Assembly: GCF_021155765.1 (NCBI RefSeq) | Contig: NC_060113.1 | Location: 2,656,501 to 2,720,500 of the forward strand | Direction: 5' to 3' | DNA: 64,000 nt | Source: Diprion similis | Lineage: Eukaryota > Arthropoda > Insecta > Hymenoptera > Diprionidae | Part shown: piece by piece, positions 1-12,427 of the stretch | How the letters are laid out: each line of letters begins with the position of its first letter | Numbering within the stretch: the first letter of the stretch is position 1 | Translations under genes and position numbers: made by a program | The notes under the pieces: generated by a model | Seen by the model: the letters and a program-made list of their open reading frames with translations, nothing else | Databases searched by the model: none | What the model was told of the DNA's origin: nothing

Positions 1-1400
1 TAATTGGATAATTTTTTTTTCTCGTTCCGTATACAAGTATTTGAAAACTTTTTAGCTCCTTTATGTAAAGGTCGAAGAATTAGTTTGACAAGCCTGGGAT
101 CTCTGGATCTTTTCAGTATGATTTAAATTTATTTTCGAAAATAATTGAAACAAAGAAATTAAAACACAGGAGGTATTAGTAACATGCACTCAAAAACTGG
201 TGACATAAAATCCTTTCCCACATTTTCATGAGATTCTTTTCGAGAGATGCAAAACTTACTAAACATGTATATTTCTTATTAAGAGAAACTTTGATAGATT
301 GATGATCGTTGCAGCTTTTTGATAGCTTCTCAAAATTACTACAACACAAAATTTTACTTTCACTCTCTGTAACACTCATTCTTAATGAAAAAGCAAGAAG
401 ATTGGTACAAGTTGAAGATAATTTCGTGAAGCCGGTTTCAGGTGAGAAAAATTGTATATCAAATAGGGACCCGGTTAGTTAATAGAGGGGGGATAAAACG
501 TAGCTGGTGAACAACAGGCGACGGTATATAGACAGAAGTGCCTCCAGCATCCCGCAGTCAGTAAAACTGTGTCGTTCGTCCAGCCAGCCGGCAGGTTGTT
601 TATCACTTTCACCAAAGTAAAACCAGAATACGAGTCAAACGAAAAATATTGGAATTTGTCGAACTTTCGATAACCCGTGAGTATGACGTAGAGTAATGGA
701 GGATCGTCAACGAATGTCAAATTTGTGAAGTGACGCAAGGAATTCAAAAAAAAAAAAAAAAAAAAAATGCTTTTGCTATTAATTCATGGAACGTATACAT
801 CGCGAAAACGAAGAAGGCGACGGACTTTTACGAGGCATCGATTTTTCCGCGAAACCGTCTGTTGCAGGTCACCGTTTCATTCGGGTCAGGAGTTACTTCG
901 ACTGATGAAAGTCGGCAATATTACTCAAGTCCGTAAGCCTCGACCTCGACAGCGATACTAAGGACGGTCGTCGATTTTCATGAGAATTCCGGTATTGGAA
1001 AATCGACGAGACTTTATTTTTACGTTTAAAGCACTCCGAGAAATTAGATTCGTTCGAAAATCGACGACCGTAATGGACTGAGAAGTAAATAGTCTGTACT
1101 AGCTAAGCTAAAACTTTCATATTTCGTACACCGACTGTATTTCATAAATAACAGATGCAAAATGGTTATAAGCTTCGCGTGGAACAGATCGAATCGAAAT
1201 ACATGCATGCAGCGAATTTTAACCGCCATTGTGGAGCCTCTGAATGCGGAGAATGGTGACCTTAGCGATAGCCTCAGATTCCTCGAAATTTGATATCAAA
1301 TTTTCCCAAATCATTTCGACACTCTTAATTCTGTTGATGAGCTTTTAACTTCATCGTTGATTTTATCTCCACGGGAAGACTTCGGCTGAATTTGTTTTCA
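1..1400. other. Non-coding flank upstream of the superoxide dismutase gene
   Basis: No exon can be supported here. The region has an A-run at about 747-768 and the inverted repeat described separately. A 90-codon open frame on the - strand at 475-747 has no recognisable domain and no convincing splice sites, so I treat it as chance. The stretch probably holds the distal promoter of the gene that follows, or intergenic DNA. Confidence 0.5.
964..1071. repeat. Perfect 16-bp inverted repeat upstream of Sod3
   Basis: The 16-mer ACGGTCGTCGATTTTC at 964-979 is matched by its exact reverse complement at 1056-1071, with 76 bases between. A third, partial copy of the core (GAAAATCGACGA) lies in the loop near 998. 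The arms would form a perfect 16-bp stem in RNA or a cruciform in DNA. It lies about 340 bp upstream of the proposed TATA box of the superoxide dismutase gene. No coding role is visible. Confidence 0.6.
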
Positions 1401-1406
1401 TGGATT

Positions 1407-1442
1407 TATATAAATAAGAGATGTTAATATAACGAGGCAGTT
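1407..1442 (+). promoter_or_regulatory. TATA box and initiator for the superoxide dismutase gene
   Basis: A TATATAAATA box at 1407-1416 is followed about 25-30 bases later by GCAGTTG at about 1437, close to the arthropod initiator TCAGT. The spacing is typical of a focused RNA polymerase II core promoter. The start codon lies at 1966, and a good splice acceptor (TTTTGTTACAG) ends at 1955. The transcript therefore probably begins with a non-coding exon that is spliced to the exon holding the ATG. CAG|GTAATC near 1654 could be the donor, but this is unproven. Confidence 0.5.
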
Positions 1443-1965
1443 GCGATTAGACTGCACACCGCACCACTGACTGCTCTGACCGCTGATAAAATTATACTTT
1501 ACATTATAATTATACGACTTACTCTGATTCATCGTTTCTACTTATCGACTTACGTATACTCGAGTCGTCCGCAGTCGTCATCGGATTGATTTACCAATTC
1601 AAGTATTAAAATTCTCTCCGCAGTTGATTGCTTTTAAACGATTCACAAAATCAGGTAATCCTTATCGTCAAATATTAAAATTGGATAAGTTTTCGACAAT
1701 TCGATCGATCATTTTGTATGGCTTTCAAGTAGATCCTTTCGTCAATGACTCGTCGCTGCACGTATTTACGGAATCCAATAACTTATCAACTTATAGTTGC
1801 GTTCCAATTTATCTCGATCAGTCAATCATACAAACGACTTTTCCACAAGAGTTTCCTGCACGTACGCACCTATCCTACTATATATATATATATAATGATT
1901 ACGCGTTCCCGCCGAAGAATTGGCAATAAAAATAATCAACTCTGTTTTGTTACAGATTAACAATC

Positions 1966-3066
1966 ATGTCAGTTAAAGGGATGCTGACACTTCTGGTTAT
2001 CGGCGTCGTCGCCGTCGCTGCAGTAAGTATATGTAATATAATTAATCACGTAAGGGAAACTGGTCCAGGATTCAATATTTCGAATATTTAACAACATCCT
2101 CGGAGGATCGGCATATTTTCTTATTTATTTTTCATTTTGTTTTTCGAACGCCGAACATTCTCTTTGTACAAAGATACGACCAACGATTTGAATGAAGCGA
2201 AGGTGAACGTGTCTCGCTCGTACCTACGCATCACGCGCAAACATATGTATATAATATATGGAATAATAATCCCCGCAGGGTAGCGTCCCAGTCTGATATA
2301 TATGTATATATTTGTTGGAAGGCATCATTTTTTATTCGCCATAGCATGTTGTTCGAAAAGGTGACTGGTCGAACCAGTTTATCATATTAATATATAATGA
2401 CTCGCCGAGTCAAGTTCGGATAAATTCTACAAGCATAACCGATCTGCATGTCTCTTACTGTACCTTTATTTAAAAGGACCAGGAACACGTCGCCGTGGTC
2501 CATTTAACACCCCACAACATCGACAAAGGAAATGTTACCGGGGAGCTAAAATTGACTCAAAACTCGAGTGACTCGCCTGTCACAATAACTGGAACGATCT
2601 ACGGTCTACCCGATGGTCTCCATGGTTTCCACGTCCATCAGGCCGGCGATCTCAGCAACGGCTGCGTTTCTGCTCTCGGTCACTTCAACCCTGACAAGGT
2701 AAGGAATCGTTGAACGCCAAGCAATGCATAAGCAATCGATCAATTCTTCATCTTAATTTTAATAAACCTCTCGCGTACGAACCTTCTAACCGGCGTTCAA
2801 CCTCCTGTTTCCAGCTAGATCACGGTGCTCCTGAAGACTCCGTGAGGCACGTCGGTGACCTGGGGAACATCGACTCAAGGAACGGAGTTGCTACAGTGGA
2901 AATATCTGACAGCGTGATTTCGCTGAGTGGCAGAAACAGCATCATTGGACGCAGTATCGTCGTTCACGCGGGCGAAGATGACCTGGGAAAAGGAAACCAC
3001 TCTCTGTCCTTGAAAACCGGAAACGCTGGAGATCGCGCCGCGTGTGGAGTAATCGGCGTCCTGTAG
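1966..3066 (+). CDS. Sod3: Extracellular Cu/Zn superoxide dismutase
   Basis: This secreted enzyme converts superoxide to hydrogen peroxide and oxygen. Coding exons are 1966-2022, 2477-2698 and 2815-3066, joined in phase 0 through introns of 454 and 116 bases with GT-AG ends, giving 176 residues. Residues 1-19 are a hydrophobic signal peptide ([19 protein letters not shown]). All metal ligands are present: copper His71, His73, His88 and His144; zinc His88, His96, His105 and Asp108. Cys82-Cys170 form the family disulfide, and Arg167 matches the substrate-guiding arginine. The signatures GFHVH and [13 protein letters not shown] are clear. Possible N-glycosylation sites at Asn38, Asn48 and Asn154 fit secretion. 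The start is the only ATG before the signal peptide and follows a splice acceptor. A cytosolic Sod1 is excluded by the leader. The symbol is by family resemblance to insect Sod3. Confidence 0.95.
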
Positions 3067-3340
3067 GTTACTCCGTACTATTAACCTGTATTAGTTGTAT
3101 ATGTGCACACATCCTGTATACATGTTTATATATATATAATCATCGGCAAGCGACCTCTTCGTCCGTGCCACACGCTTTTCAATCTTCGTCCAGCCGTTTA
3201 TCCACCCTCCATGACTATGGCGAAAGCGAGTGTATGGATCACCCCTGTGACCCAGATATTAGGTAAACAGTTCTAAGCGCGTATTTGCCCGATGGAGGCC
3301 ACCTAAAGAAGACCAATGCGATTGTGGGAAAGCGAAACGA

Positions 3341-3346
3341 AATAAA
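3341..3346 (+). other. Polyadenylation signal of the superoxide dismutase gene
   Basis: AATAAA lies 275 bases after the stop codon of the superoxide dismutase, the first canonical hexamer on this strand. It implies a short 3' UTR. A second AATAAA lies near 3420, just before an A-run. Confidence 0.6.
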
Positions 3347-3349
3347 ACT

Positions 3350-6019
3350 GGAAATTAATAGATTTGAGATGACATATTTAGAAGAGAAATTCTTAATTCA
3401 TGGACGAAGTTAAATGAATGAATAAAAAAAAAAAATGTTTTTTTTCTAATTGAAACAATCAGCAGAAAACAGGTTGTTTGTACGTATGGATGTATCGATT
3501 AGATCTATCCTTTACTGTGTACATCAACTATACTTCAGGATCTTATTATTAATTTTTTATTAACAAGTTAAAATGAAACACCGATCAAACAACAGAATTA
3601 TACATTTTTTCTGTCGAAAGAGAGAATGTATTTTAGTACCTTACATCATGCATGACACGATCCGATCTATCGATCGATCAAACGCGAGATGGAAATGAGT
3701 TTATTCTTTTCCCTTTTTTTTTGTTGCTATTTCTTGTTTTCTTGTTACGAGTGCCGGGTTACGTATCCGATACGTTGTTTTATTATTGCTACCATTATTA
3801 CTATTATAATGTTAAGTTTTTTCTTCATTCCGTGACGTCAGTCTTGAAATTAGGGTTAAACGAACCCAGAGCACGAAAAGTTTTGCAAGTCGCGTGCGGA
3901 ATGGCTGAGAACAGTCAAAACAGTAATTTGCACGATCCGATGTCAACTTTACAAGATTTTAAGACGTTATTGGATCAAACAGTTTTCAGTTAACGATTAA
4001 TCTAAACCGATCGTGAAAACGAATCTGCACAACATTTTCAGCCGGGAGTTTGATTCTTTTACACACGATTTACTACCAGGATTACCGTTAATTTTACGTA
4101 TCGATCGTTTTGAGCTCAGATCTTAAGATCCAGGAATCTTTTTTCAATTGAAAAAAAATGTTTGTAATTATTTTTCATATTCCGATTTTGGTATTTTTTT
4201 TTTCTATCGAAATGAGTAATCTCTTATTTTTGTATCCACGTACACAATACTTACAATAAATTGTATAAAATCTACGCAATACACAATTTCTAATGAATAC
4301 TGTATACGAATTTCAAGATCTTGCGATTAACAGTGATGTTCGAAAATATCGTTCAAATAACACTCAGAGAATGAAATTTCTTTTTTATTCACATATCGCG
4401 TAACCTTTTTTACTGTCGTTATAAAAATCTTCCTTTATTAGACTCATTATTTTGTTCCTCTAATTTAGAACCGGATGTAAATGCGTAACCTTCGATAATT
4501 TTTACTCGGATTTGAACTCATCGGCTATCCGTTGTTACGTATCGAAACCACTTTTGCTCGTTGCCATAACGAAAGGGAGACTATTTGCATTGCAAACTGG
4601 TTATAGAATTTTATTCTTATTATTTTTCAGCACATAATAAACACGCAATGAAATATTGCGACTAGATTTTCGCCATATTTAATCAGGTTCAGAGATCCAA
4701 CCGAAGCGCAAACTTTTTGCGCGCAATATTCAAGGATAATTTTTTCAGGAACTTTGTTCAGATTGTTGTTATAGTATAATACGTGAATAGTAATTAGGTT
4801 ACTGCGTTTCCGAGGGATCGATATGAAGGAAAATAACGCGAAACAGGCGACGTGAAGTTGATATTTATACATCGACGTTATATGTCTCCAAATATGTACT
4901 CAACCAGTAGTAGATTGATTGTTATAACGCATTGTTTACTTGGAACAAAAATCCCGGTTCACCGTAATATTAGAAACTGTAGGGAATTCACGCGGGAAAG
5001 AGAATAAATAGAAAACAATAAAAACACTGAAATTCTACAGGATAGAACGAAAAAAAATAAATGAATAAATAAATACTAATTTGTTGAAAAAAATGAAGGT
5101 TGAATTTCAGCAGAACTTTGCAAAACATCAAAAATAATGGAATTTTAGAATGGATATAAAATGAATAAATAAATAATATTGCAAATTACGGTGGAATTTT
5201 TTGAGAAATTTGCAGACTAACGTATTCTCGGAAGGCGTTGAATCGCGATAAACTTTGACATTACAGTACGCATAATGCCAAAGGTCGCGTGTCGAGGTCG
5301 CCTACAGTGAATTTCACAAATTAACCAAACGCCTTATACTGAGGGGAGTGAAAGCTCGACGGAGGTCTGCTTACACATGCTCGATCGATATTTCCTTCGA
5401 CGAAACCCTTCCTCCGCAGCAAAAGGGTCGACGAAAATAGTCCGAATTACGATTTTCAGAAGAAATTGGGGCGCGGGCAGAATTCCGAGCGTAACTCAGA
5501 CAAGTCAAAGGTCCGAAAATCCAAAAATCGATCGAAGATTTTCGGTTCTCTGAATTTCTGGTTTGGTGAAATTCCACTTTTCATTCCAGTTTTCGGTTTT
5601 TCTTATCGTTTACTCTCACTCGTTCAGTAAACTATATTTTGATTTCCAGAATTTTACTCAATCGAAACTTTATTTTTCTTTGATCGTTTCACTTCAACTT
5701 TCGCCAGCAAATAATTCAGAATTAGGCGCTCTCGGAATTTTTTCAAATTCGGAACTTCAACCCCACCCCAATAAATTTTCATTCAAAAATTCAAGAGGAT
5801 GATGTTTTTTCTTTGCTAAATTTACCCCGAATAGTATCTTCCTTTTCCATGGCGGACGAACGATTTTTCTCCATTTACTCCTACTACTCACAAACCTTTC
5901 GTCGAGACGTGACCCTAATTGTAGGTATAGCTTGGCGCTATTGTCTCGTAGCGAAAAGGTGGATGACCCAGTTTTATCACGCGGACTTATCGCTCATTTT
6001 GTTTTTACTCTGTTCGCAG
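3350..6019. other. Gene-poor stretch between Sod3 and the tail exon
   Basis: AT-rich sequence in which I see no confident exon. The 113-codon open frame at 3652-3993 starts in low-complexity T-rich sequence and shows no domain. A weak inverted-repeat element, described separately, covers about 5440-5790. If the exon at 6020 belongs to the superoxide dismutase gene, this stretch is intron. Confidence 0.4.
5440..5790. repeat. Diverged inverted-repeat element related to the one at 39.8 kb
   Basis: The right part (about 5700-5780) contains TCGCCAGCAAATAATTCAG followed by AATTAGGCGCTCTCGG, TCAAATTCGGAACTTC and a CCCCACCCC end. The reverse complement of 39790-39870 carries the matching motifs TAAATAATTCTGAATTAGG, CGCTTTCGG and TCAAATTCGGA. 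The left part (ATTGGGGCGCGGG near 5466) is a weak reverse complement of the right end. This suggests a decayed non-autonomous DNA transposon, but its ends are uncertain. Confidence 0.45.
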
Positions 6020-6116
6020 GTCACCGTTAGACAGCTGGTTGCCAAATTCTGGAACATCGTTCTTATGGTCCAGCTACATGCTGATTCTGTCAGCCGGAAT
6101 GGCGCTTAAATTCTAG
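6020..6116 (+). CDS. Possible terminal exon coding a hydrophobic C-terminal tail
   Basis: A strong acceptor (T-rich tract, TGTTCGCAG, ending at 6019) precedes a frame that, entered in phase 2 (one base G, then TCA), codes 31 residues. They begin SPLDSWLPNSGTSFLW, continue with SSYMLILSAGMALKF, and end at TAG (6114-6116). The pattern of small residues followed by a short hydrophobic run at the extreme C-terminus resembles a GPI-attachment signal or tail anchor. Insect and nematode extracellular superoxide dismutases can have alternative membrane-bound C-termini, so this may be an alternative last exon of the gene 3 kb upstream. However, I found no phase-2 donor at the end of the superoxide dismutase exon 3, so an extra exon would be needed. 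It could equally end an unrelated gene. Confidence 0.3.
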
Positions 6117-9100
6117 AGGAAATTCAATCGCGATGTAAACGTATAATTTACTACGAGAATTTTGATTTTCCTTGAAGAAGAATTCCCTTATTTATTTATA
6201 TTCTTTATCTGTTTAAACAAGTGTGCTAGTCGAGTGAAGCCAGCGCATTTCGCGCGAGAAATCTACCTGTTATATTGTTGTTTTATTATACGTTCGTGAT
6301 TAGCATCGGTAGACTGTTAAAAAATTATTCAGGTATTAAATGTGAAGGATAACAGAAGGAGACGATTAGAAGAGAAGAAATAACCGTGGTAATTTTTTAA
6401 AAGAGAAAAAATAATTTGCACAGGATTTTTTCTTTTATTTCTTTCTGTAAATTAAATTCTGTAAAAGTATTCGCGACGTATTCATATTATATGTATATGG
6501 TATTAGAAAAAGTTTGTTTCTCCCTATACGAATGGCTCACAGGTCGATAAACCGCCTGTTCGATAAGCATCTGCGATTTATCGCAACGTGAACGATATCC
6601 AAGAGAATGAGAAAACGAAAGGAAATGAGTATTGATTATCGTTTGGACAAGCAAATCCCTGATCTATCATGTATGATACTCCAACTTTGAAAATAATAGT
6701 TTATTTCACTTTTAGACCCTTTTTCTCGTTATTATACAGAGGAGAAACGAGGCGTTGAGATTTTTTCTCAGCGAGCGTAAATTTAGAAAAATATTATATA
6801 TTCCAAAGCTCTGTACGTACTTTAATTATTTTTTATTGCAGGTATCCATCCTGCAAAAATGCACTGTATTACCATTATTATATGTTTAGCTTTAATATTA
6901 TTACGTTTACTATCATAGTATTACTACCGATCAGTTTTTATTAATTTTGCGAAATGTATTTGACAAGTTTGTAAGACTCTGTCACAGCTTATTACGTACC
7001 TCATATACCTACACATGCAACTTAAATTGTAAATGTAATGTGGTTCGTAGCTAATTGTTTAGCTCCATTATTATGTTGTGGATTACTCTGGTATAGTAAT
7101 AAGAATTGTAAATCGATTGATTTTCGTCTCAGAATCCTCGCTTACAAAACATAAGTATTATAGATCACATTGTTATTTGGAATAAATATAATATTATATA
7201 CATGTGAAGATACGAAGCGTCTTAATGTGTGAGTTTCGTTCGCCTCAAAATCGCAGATCGATCGTGCTGCAATTTTTCTTCCGGTTGACAGTGATCACCG
7301 AACGAATTAACGACCGGAAGTTTCTCTCTCTCGTACGACAGCATGTATTATTGGGTTAACGATCCAGCGTGAAATCGAGGGATCAAATTGCGCGTCGATT
7401 TTGTTGGAACAAAAAAGGGTGCTTCGAACCTGAGATAAGGGGAAGATCGATTCGCGATACGAAGCCAGCTCGTATAGAACTCATACCTTAAACGTATGTA
7501 TAACGAAAATCGTGCTTGTTGGCTTGTGAAAATGAGAAATCGAAGAGGAGTTGAACGACCTGAGCCACTTAATGATTTTAAGCCGAGTATCGCCACTTGA
7601 CGTGTGTCTGTGCGTCCGTGAAACTTCACCCTCGTACTCATCTAAGGGACAGCTGGTTAATGTGTGTAAAGAAAAGTGAGAAAAGATGACAGGCTTTCAA
7701 GCGATCGATTTATACCCGTTTGCAGTTGCCTTTTAGAGTTTGCTGTTGAAAGGTTTTCCAAACCAGGAGTTTGAACTAGAAAGACATTTCTTCTTTCTCC
7801 CAAAACCCGGACAATTTTCCTTCATGAGTGTGAAGAACAGGATCATCTACTAGACGATGAAAAGTATTAATAATTATCATTCCACTGCTTGAAATTCACC
7901 GGAAAAACATATATACTTAAAAATAAATTCCCTCCAACTTTTACACTCCCGTTGGAATTAACTGCCTAACTGCTGCCCCTTGGCGTGCAAGATCAAGTCT
8001 AAAGATATGTAAATGGTCAGTGTCGAGCGGTGAACTCTGACCTCGATCGTCTCCTTAAGATTTATCAAACATATGTAGAGGTACATACGTATACCTATAT
8101 GACTATAAATTGTAAATCTGTTTGTGAAAATTTGCGCAAGTTTCATCGTTTTCTTTCTAAAAGTTTCCCTCTTCACGGGGTAACATAAAGAGTCCAAAGT
8201 CCTTTTCCTTTCAAGATGACCGACGACCACATCGACGTCTTATTCAACGGACGAAAGAGGAAGGAAGAAGCTATTGAGGTTCATGGACACGGAGTCTGGG
8301 GTCCGGATGAAACTCGACTCCATCTTCTTTAAGCACGATGCACTATGGATTCTTCCCAACTGCGTATCGAGACTGGGCGTTCGCTCGATTCGGCGACGCA
8401 GTTCCGTCTGCCCTTGGAGATAATCCGCCCCTCGCCCCCTTTGCCAGCATCATGATGCAGGGAACCAGCGACTGAATTTCGCTCTCAGTTCCAGCAGCAG
8501 CACATCAGGAAGCTAATTGACACGAGGGTTCAATAATCGAAGCTTTAATCGTAAGCCAATAACTTTCGAAAGGTGAAATTATTACGGTGAAAGGTCAATC
8601 TAAACATAGATCAGACAAATGTTCATCCCAAAGGACCCTGTCCGTCATTTAATCCCGAGGAGATTACGCGTCGCGTGTGATAATTAACGAGGATGTTAAT
8701 CCATTTTCCGTCTGTCCGTGAGGCGGAATGTCATCAGCTTGCATACACGGGCGTGTATGTGTTTACACGGATGCAGTTAGTAGGTGGAGTCGGTTTTTTC
8801 CTAATGACCAAAGCCAGCAGGAAGACAGTATATTAGGGCGTCTTTCCTGTGCCCATCCCGTTTCGCTCGAAACACGCGATCCCTGGCTAATCTGATTCAC
8901 CGGAGAGAGAATTAAACCGTCGTCCTACTTTGGATAAGAGAAATGAATTTCCAAAGTCGTTTCCTGCTTCCAAGACAGCATCTCGATTTCCTCGTGACCA
9001 CCGAAGCCACAGGTCTTCGTCTCCAGATCTCCCGACAACAGGGCATGGTGGTCAGTGGTCCTGAAAATGTCCTTGAATTTTTCTTGTGTCCTGGAAATAT

Positions 9101-9699
9101 AGTATTTTTAACGTTCTTGAATGATCTTGAATTTCTTACGGATTTTTTCCTGGACACCGTGACGTAGTCTCATTCATCTTCCGGATTTAATGACTTCATC
9201 GCGATTCTTCGGCGAGTATATCCTGAGGATTAATTGATTTTTAGTAAAATAAGAAAAGAAAGGCGCGTTGCTGCCGATGGCATTTCGTGTCAGTCGCGAG
9301 TTTCACCCCCTGACTAAATGCTACTGACCACACACGGTGTCCATGGCAACGATGTTGAACACAACGTCGTAGTACCAAGGTATCCAATCAGGATAGAGAA
9401 TCGCGCGCGCCTTTGCTTCAGCGAGCCAATCGGATCGGGTGCGTTTCAAGCCATCAACCGAGGATCGGGTCGAACAGTTTTTTCCGCCACCTTATACCCT
9501 GGAAAATTTCTACTCGATCCTCCGGTGCAGTGCGGCAATTCATTGTTGGCAGAACCGTTGCCTCGAATAGACCTCACGAGCAATAGTGAATCCATATCAT
9601 CACTGTGCGTCAGAATCCTTTTATCCAAACCACATGTGAATCCTCTTTATCGACTTTGTTAAATAAGTGGATTGTTAACGTACACCGACACGCAGCAAT
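6117..9699. other. Non-coding stretch before the first tetraspanin
   Basis: No supported gene. The 5' part is AT-rich and could be 3' UTR. From about 8240 to 9700 the sequence is more GC-balanced and holds likely promoter elements for the tetraspanin gene: CCAAT motifs at about 9383 and 9426, and an initiator-like GTCAGTC near 9290. Open frames of 60-114 codons here overlap on both strands without domains or splice support. Confidence 0.4.
7181..7186 (+). other. Possible polyadenylation signal
   Basis: AATAAA in GGAATAAATATAA follows about 1.06 kb of AT-rich non-coding sequence after the stop of the possible tail exon. If that exon is real, this could end its long 3' UTR. Confidence 0.3.
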
Positions 9700-10758
9700 A
9701 TGGAGTCCTGCGGGATGAGCTTGATCAAATACATTCTATTCTTCTTCAACCTGATATTCGCCGTGAGTCTGGACGCCATTCTCCCCCCTCCGAACCATGT
9801 TTGTCCGATTCCTGTTGCAGGTGTCCGGTATCGGCATCATAGTCGCCGGTGCTTTGGTCCTCTCGGATGTTGGTGAGTTCAGCCACTTCTTGGAAGGAAG
9901 GATAACCGCACCTCCGGTCGTCCTTATAGTCGCCGGAGCCATCGTCTTCTTCATCGCCTTCCTGGGCTGCTACGGTGCCATAAAGGAGAATTACACCCTG
10001 CTGATAGCCGTGAGTGATCGACGATAACGATGTCCTGATAAATCTCCAGGCCATTGCTAATTGGCGGCACTTTGTGTTCCAGTTCGCGGGTGCCCTGGTG
10101 GTCATATTCGCGATAGAACTGGCAGTCGGCATCGCAGCTGCAGTATTCCGTAACGACTTCAGCATGGCCATGAAAGAGACTCTCAGATCGACCATGACGA
10201 ACTACACGGAAGCTGACAAGATGGCGTGGAACAACGTGCAGCAGAAGGTCGGTGATCCTGATCCTTGACGAGTGCATATACCGTAGATAAAAAGTTGATT
10301 AGCAAATAACTGCTGCGTAGAAAGGAAGGAAAAGGGACCGTTAACGACCCTCTTTGAGACTTTCTCTTTCTCTTCAATTGTTATCAATTTACAGCTGAAA
10401 TGTTGCGGCATCGATGGACCGGAGGATTGGGAACGTGCTAATGTCCTGCCAGGACCAGGACTCTTGCCAGAGTCCTGCTGCGACCTGAATTCCGGTGCGA
10501 GTACGCAGTGCATCATGAATAGTCAGAGCAAGGTCTACCGAAGGGGTTGTTACATGGAGCTTGAGTCCAGGGTGCAGAATGGAGCGAAGATCCTGATCGG
10601 CGTAGGGATAGGAATCGCGTTCATTGAGGTGAGTTTGAAATTGAAACGATCGATCGAAACGATTTTTATCCGGATGTCTCAAAAATTTGCAGATCGCAGG
10701 AGTGGTTCTCGCTTGCTTTCTGGCTAATGCGATAAAACGTGAAGGCGGTGAAAAGTGA
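9700..10758 (+). CDS. Tetraspanin, CD63-like (238 residues)
   Basis: A four-pass membrane scaffold protein of the plasma membrane or endosomes. Five exons (9700-9762, 9821-10009, 10083-10247, 10395-10628, 10693-10758) are joined in phase 0 through tiny introns of 58, 73, 147 and 64 bases. Transmembrane segments lie at about residues 8-35, 52-74, 80-107 and 204-231. The large extracellular loop carries the diagnostic KCCG (Cys142-Cys143), ESCC (Cys167-Cys168), Cys178 and Cys191 in GCY, giving six cysteines, plus an Asn-Tyr-Thr glycosylation site. The GCYGA at the end of helix 2 is the tetraspanin signature. CCGIDGPEDW resembles CD63-type and Drosophila Tsp42E-cluster members. The third donor (AAG|GTCGGT) is weak but is required to join exon 3 to KCCG. 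The cytosolic tail is only a few residues. The second tetraspanin converges on it 2.4 kb downstream. Confidence 0.93.
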
Positions 10759-12427
10759 AGAAAATTTTTATAATTCAGATATACTTATATATATATATAT
10801 ATATACGAGTTTTAATTTTTACGTTTCCGTTTTATGCAAAGTGTATTTTTTTTTTCTTTTCGTTTCCGTTACTGTGTATTTACAAAATTTAACGTATCTG
10901 TTCGTTTCGAGATAGATTTTGACTATTCATTTTGATCTCGATATCCATCTTTAATAGATTTTCCAATTTTCCCTCTACTTTTTCAGAATTTCATTATTAT
11001 ATAGTAGACCTTAATAATTATATACTGTATAATGTATGATTACATTCGTGCAGAATATGTATGGTATAATAAGTCTATATAAGAATAAATCTTCGTTTGT
11101 AGATATTATATTATACTTGTAGATTAACATATTGTTACTCGTAATGAATGTGTATAGATTTTAGACCATGTATAATCATCACAGTTTCGCTATACGTTAT
11201 TCGTGCAGCTTGAATACTAAATTATAATTCATAGTAATAAGTAATTATCTGTTAAGAGTAGTGCGATTATGCCTAATTAACAATTACTTTACCAGTTATA
11301 TACAATACATATATATACATATATAATATATATCTTACGTATAGCGCCTATCTTTACGATAATAACTATAAATAATCTTAATCTCAAATCATATATGATA
11401 AACAATTATACACATATAAATAGTTTATGATATACTATATATATATACATGATATATCTTAACACATATATAATACACACGTTTAAAAACAATAATAACC
11501 TAGGCAATGTGTATACCTGTAGCCAGTATAATAATTATAAGACTGTATAATTTGTATAATGATTAATCGATCGCTCAATTCTGCTGCTTCATTTTTTTGT
11601 CTACTCACAAATGTATACGTACAGTTCCGTGATCGTATAGGTACGTTTATCGTTATACGTTGATCGTCGTTGGTCACGTTATAATTGTGTGTGTGTTTTT
11701 TTTTTATTTTTTTTTATTTTAATCTTTTCATTCCGATTCATCGACGGATTGTAATTTCCGTGCAGATATTAAAGTTTAACGCGCGAATATTGCGAATTAC
11801 TTTAAGTTGAATTGTTGATATAAATTATGTTAGTACTGTATACCTACTGGATTGTGATTCATCGGCGGTGATCAACCGATGCGATATAATCCCACACTGT
11901 ACTCAGCTTGTTCATTAATTAATGGATTATCTTCGTGTGCGTGTCGAGTATATAGCACTGATAGCAAATTGTTTTGGAATTCATTCCGATAATTGCAGAT
12001 GAGACGACGAGCAAGACCGTCAGAATTTTGTTTTATAAAATGTTATTCCAGACACGATTATCAATGAAAGAATCTGTGGATTGTATAATTGAGTTATGAG
12101 TAATGCGAGGGGCTTATTATGTACTGTGATTCATCACGCTCGATAATCAATTAATCAACGCTCGTGAAGTTTTTACATTTTCTGGGAAAATGAAAATGAC
12201 TGAAAAATTGAAATCTAATTGGAAATATTTAGAACAGGGTGAGTTTTTTTTTTTTTTTTTTTTTTAGTTAATCAGGTGAGTAATTCGAACAAATTCGCGA
12301 AGGCTAATTTTCAGAAACAAATGAAAAAGAAATTAAATTTATTCATTCAGAACTCTGTTCACCGATGGATCGTGCACAGAAACATGCTATATTCTTATCT
12401 ATCACGCATGCTTAAATACATATGTAT
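10759..12427. other. 3' UTR and intergenic DNA between convergent tetraspanins
   Basis: Very AT-rich sequence with many ATATAT runs, for example 10782-10804 and 11305-11460. It contains the polyadenylation signal noted above and a T-run at about 12246-12265. No coding frame is convincing. Confidence 0.5.
11084..11089 (+). other. Polyadenylation signal of the first tetraspanin
   Basis: AATAAA in AAGAATAAATC lies 326 bases after the stop codon in AT-rich sequence. It is the likely cleavage signal for the tetraspanin transcript. Confidence 0.45.

Noticed and set aside
475..747. 90-codon open frame on the minus strand near the left edge
   Set aside because: It reads smoothly but has no recognisable domain, no clear acceptor, and lies in the upstream region of Sod3; kept as chance.
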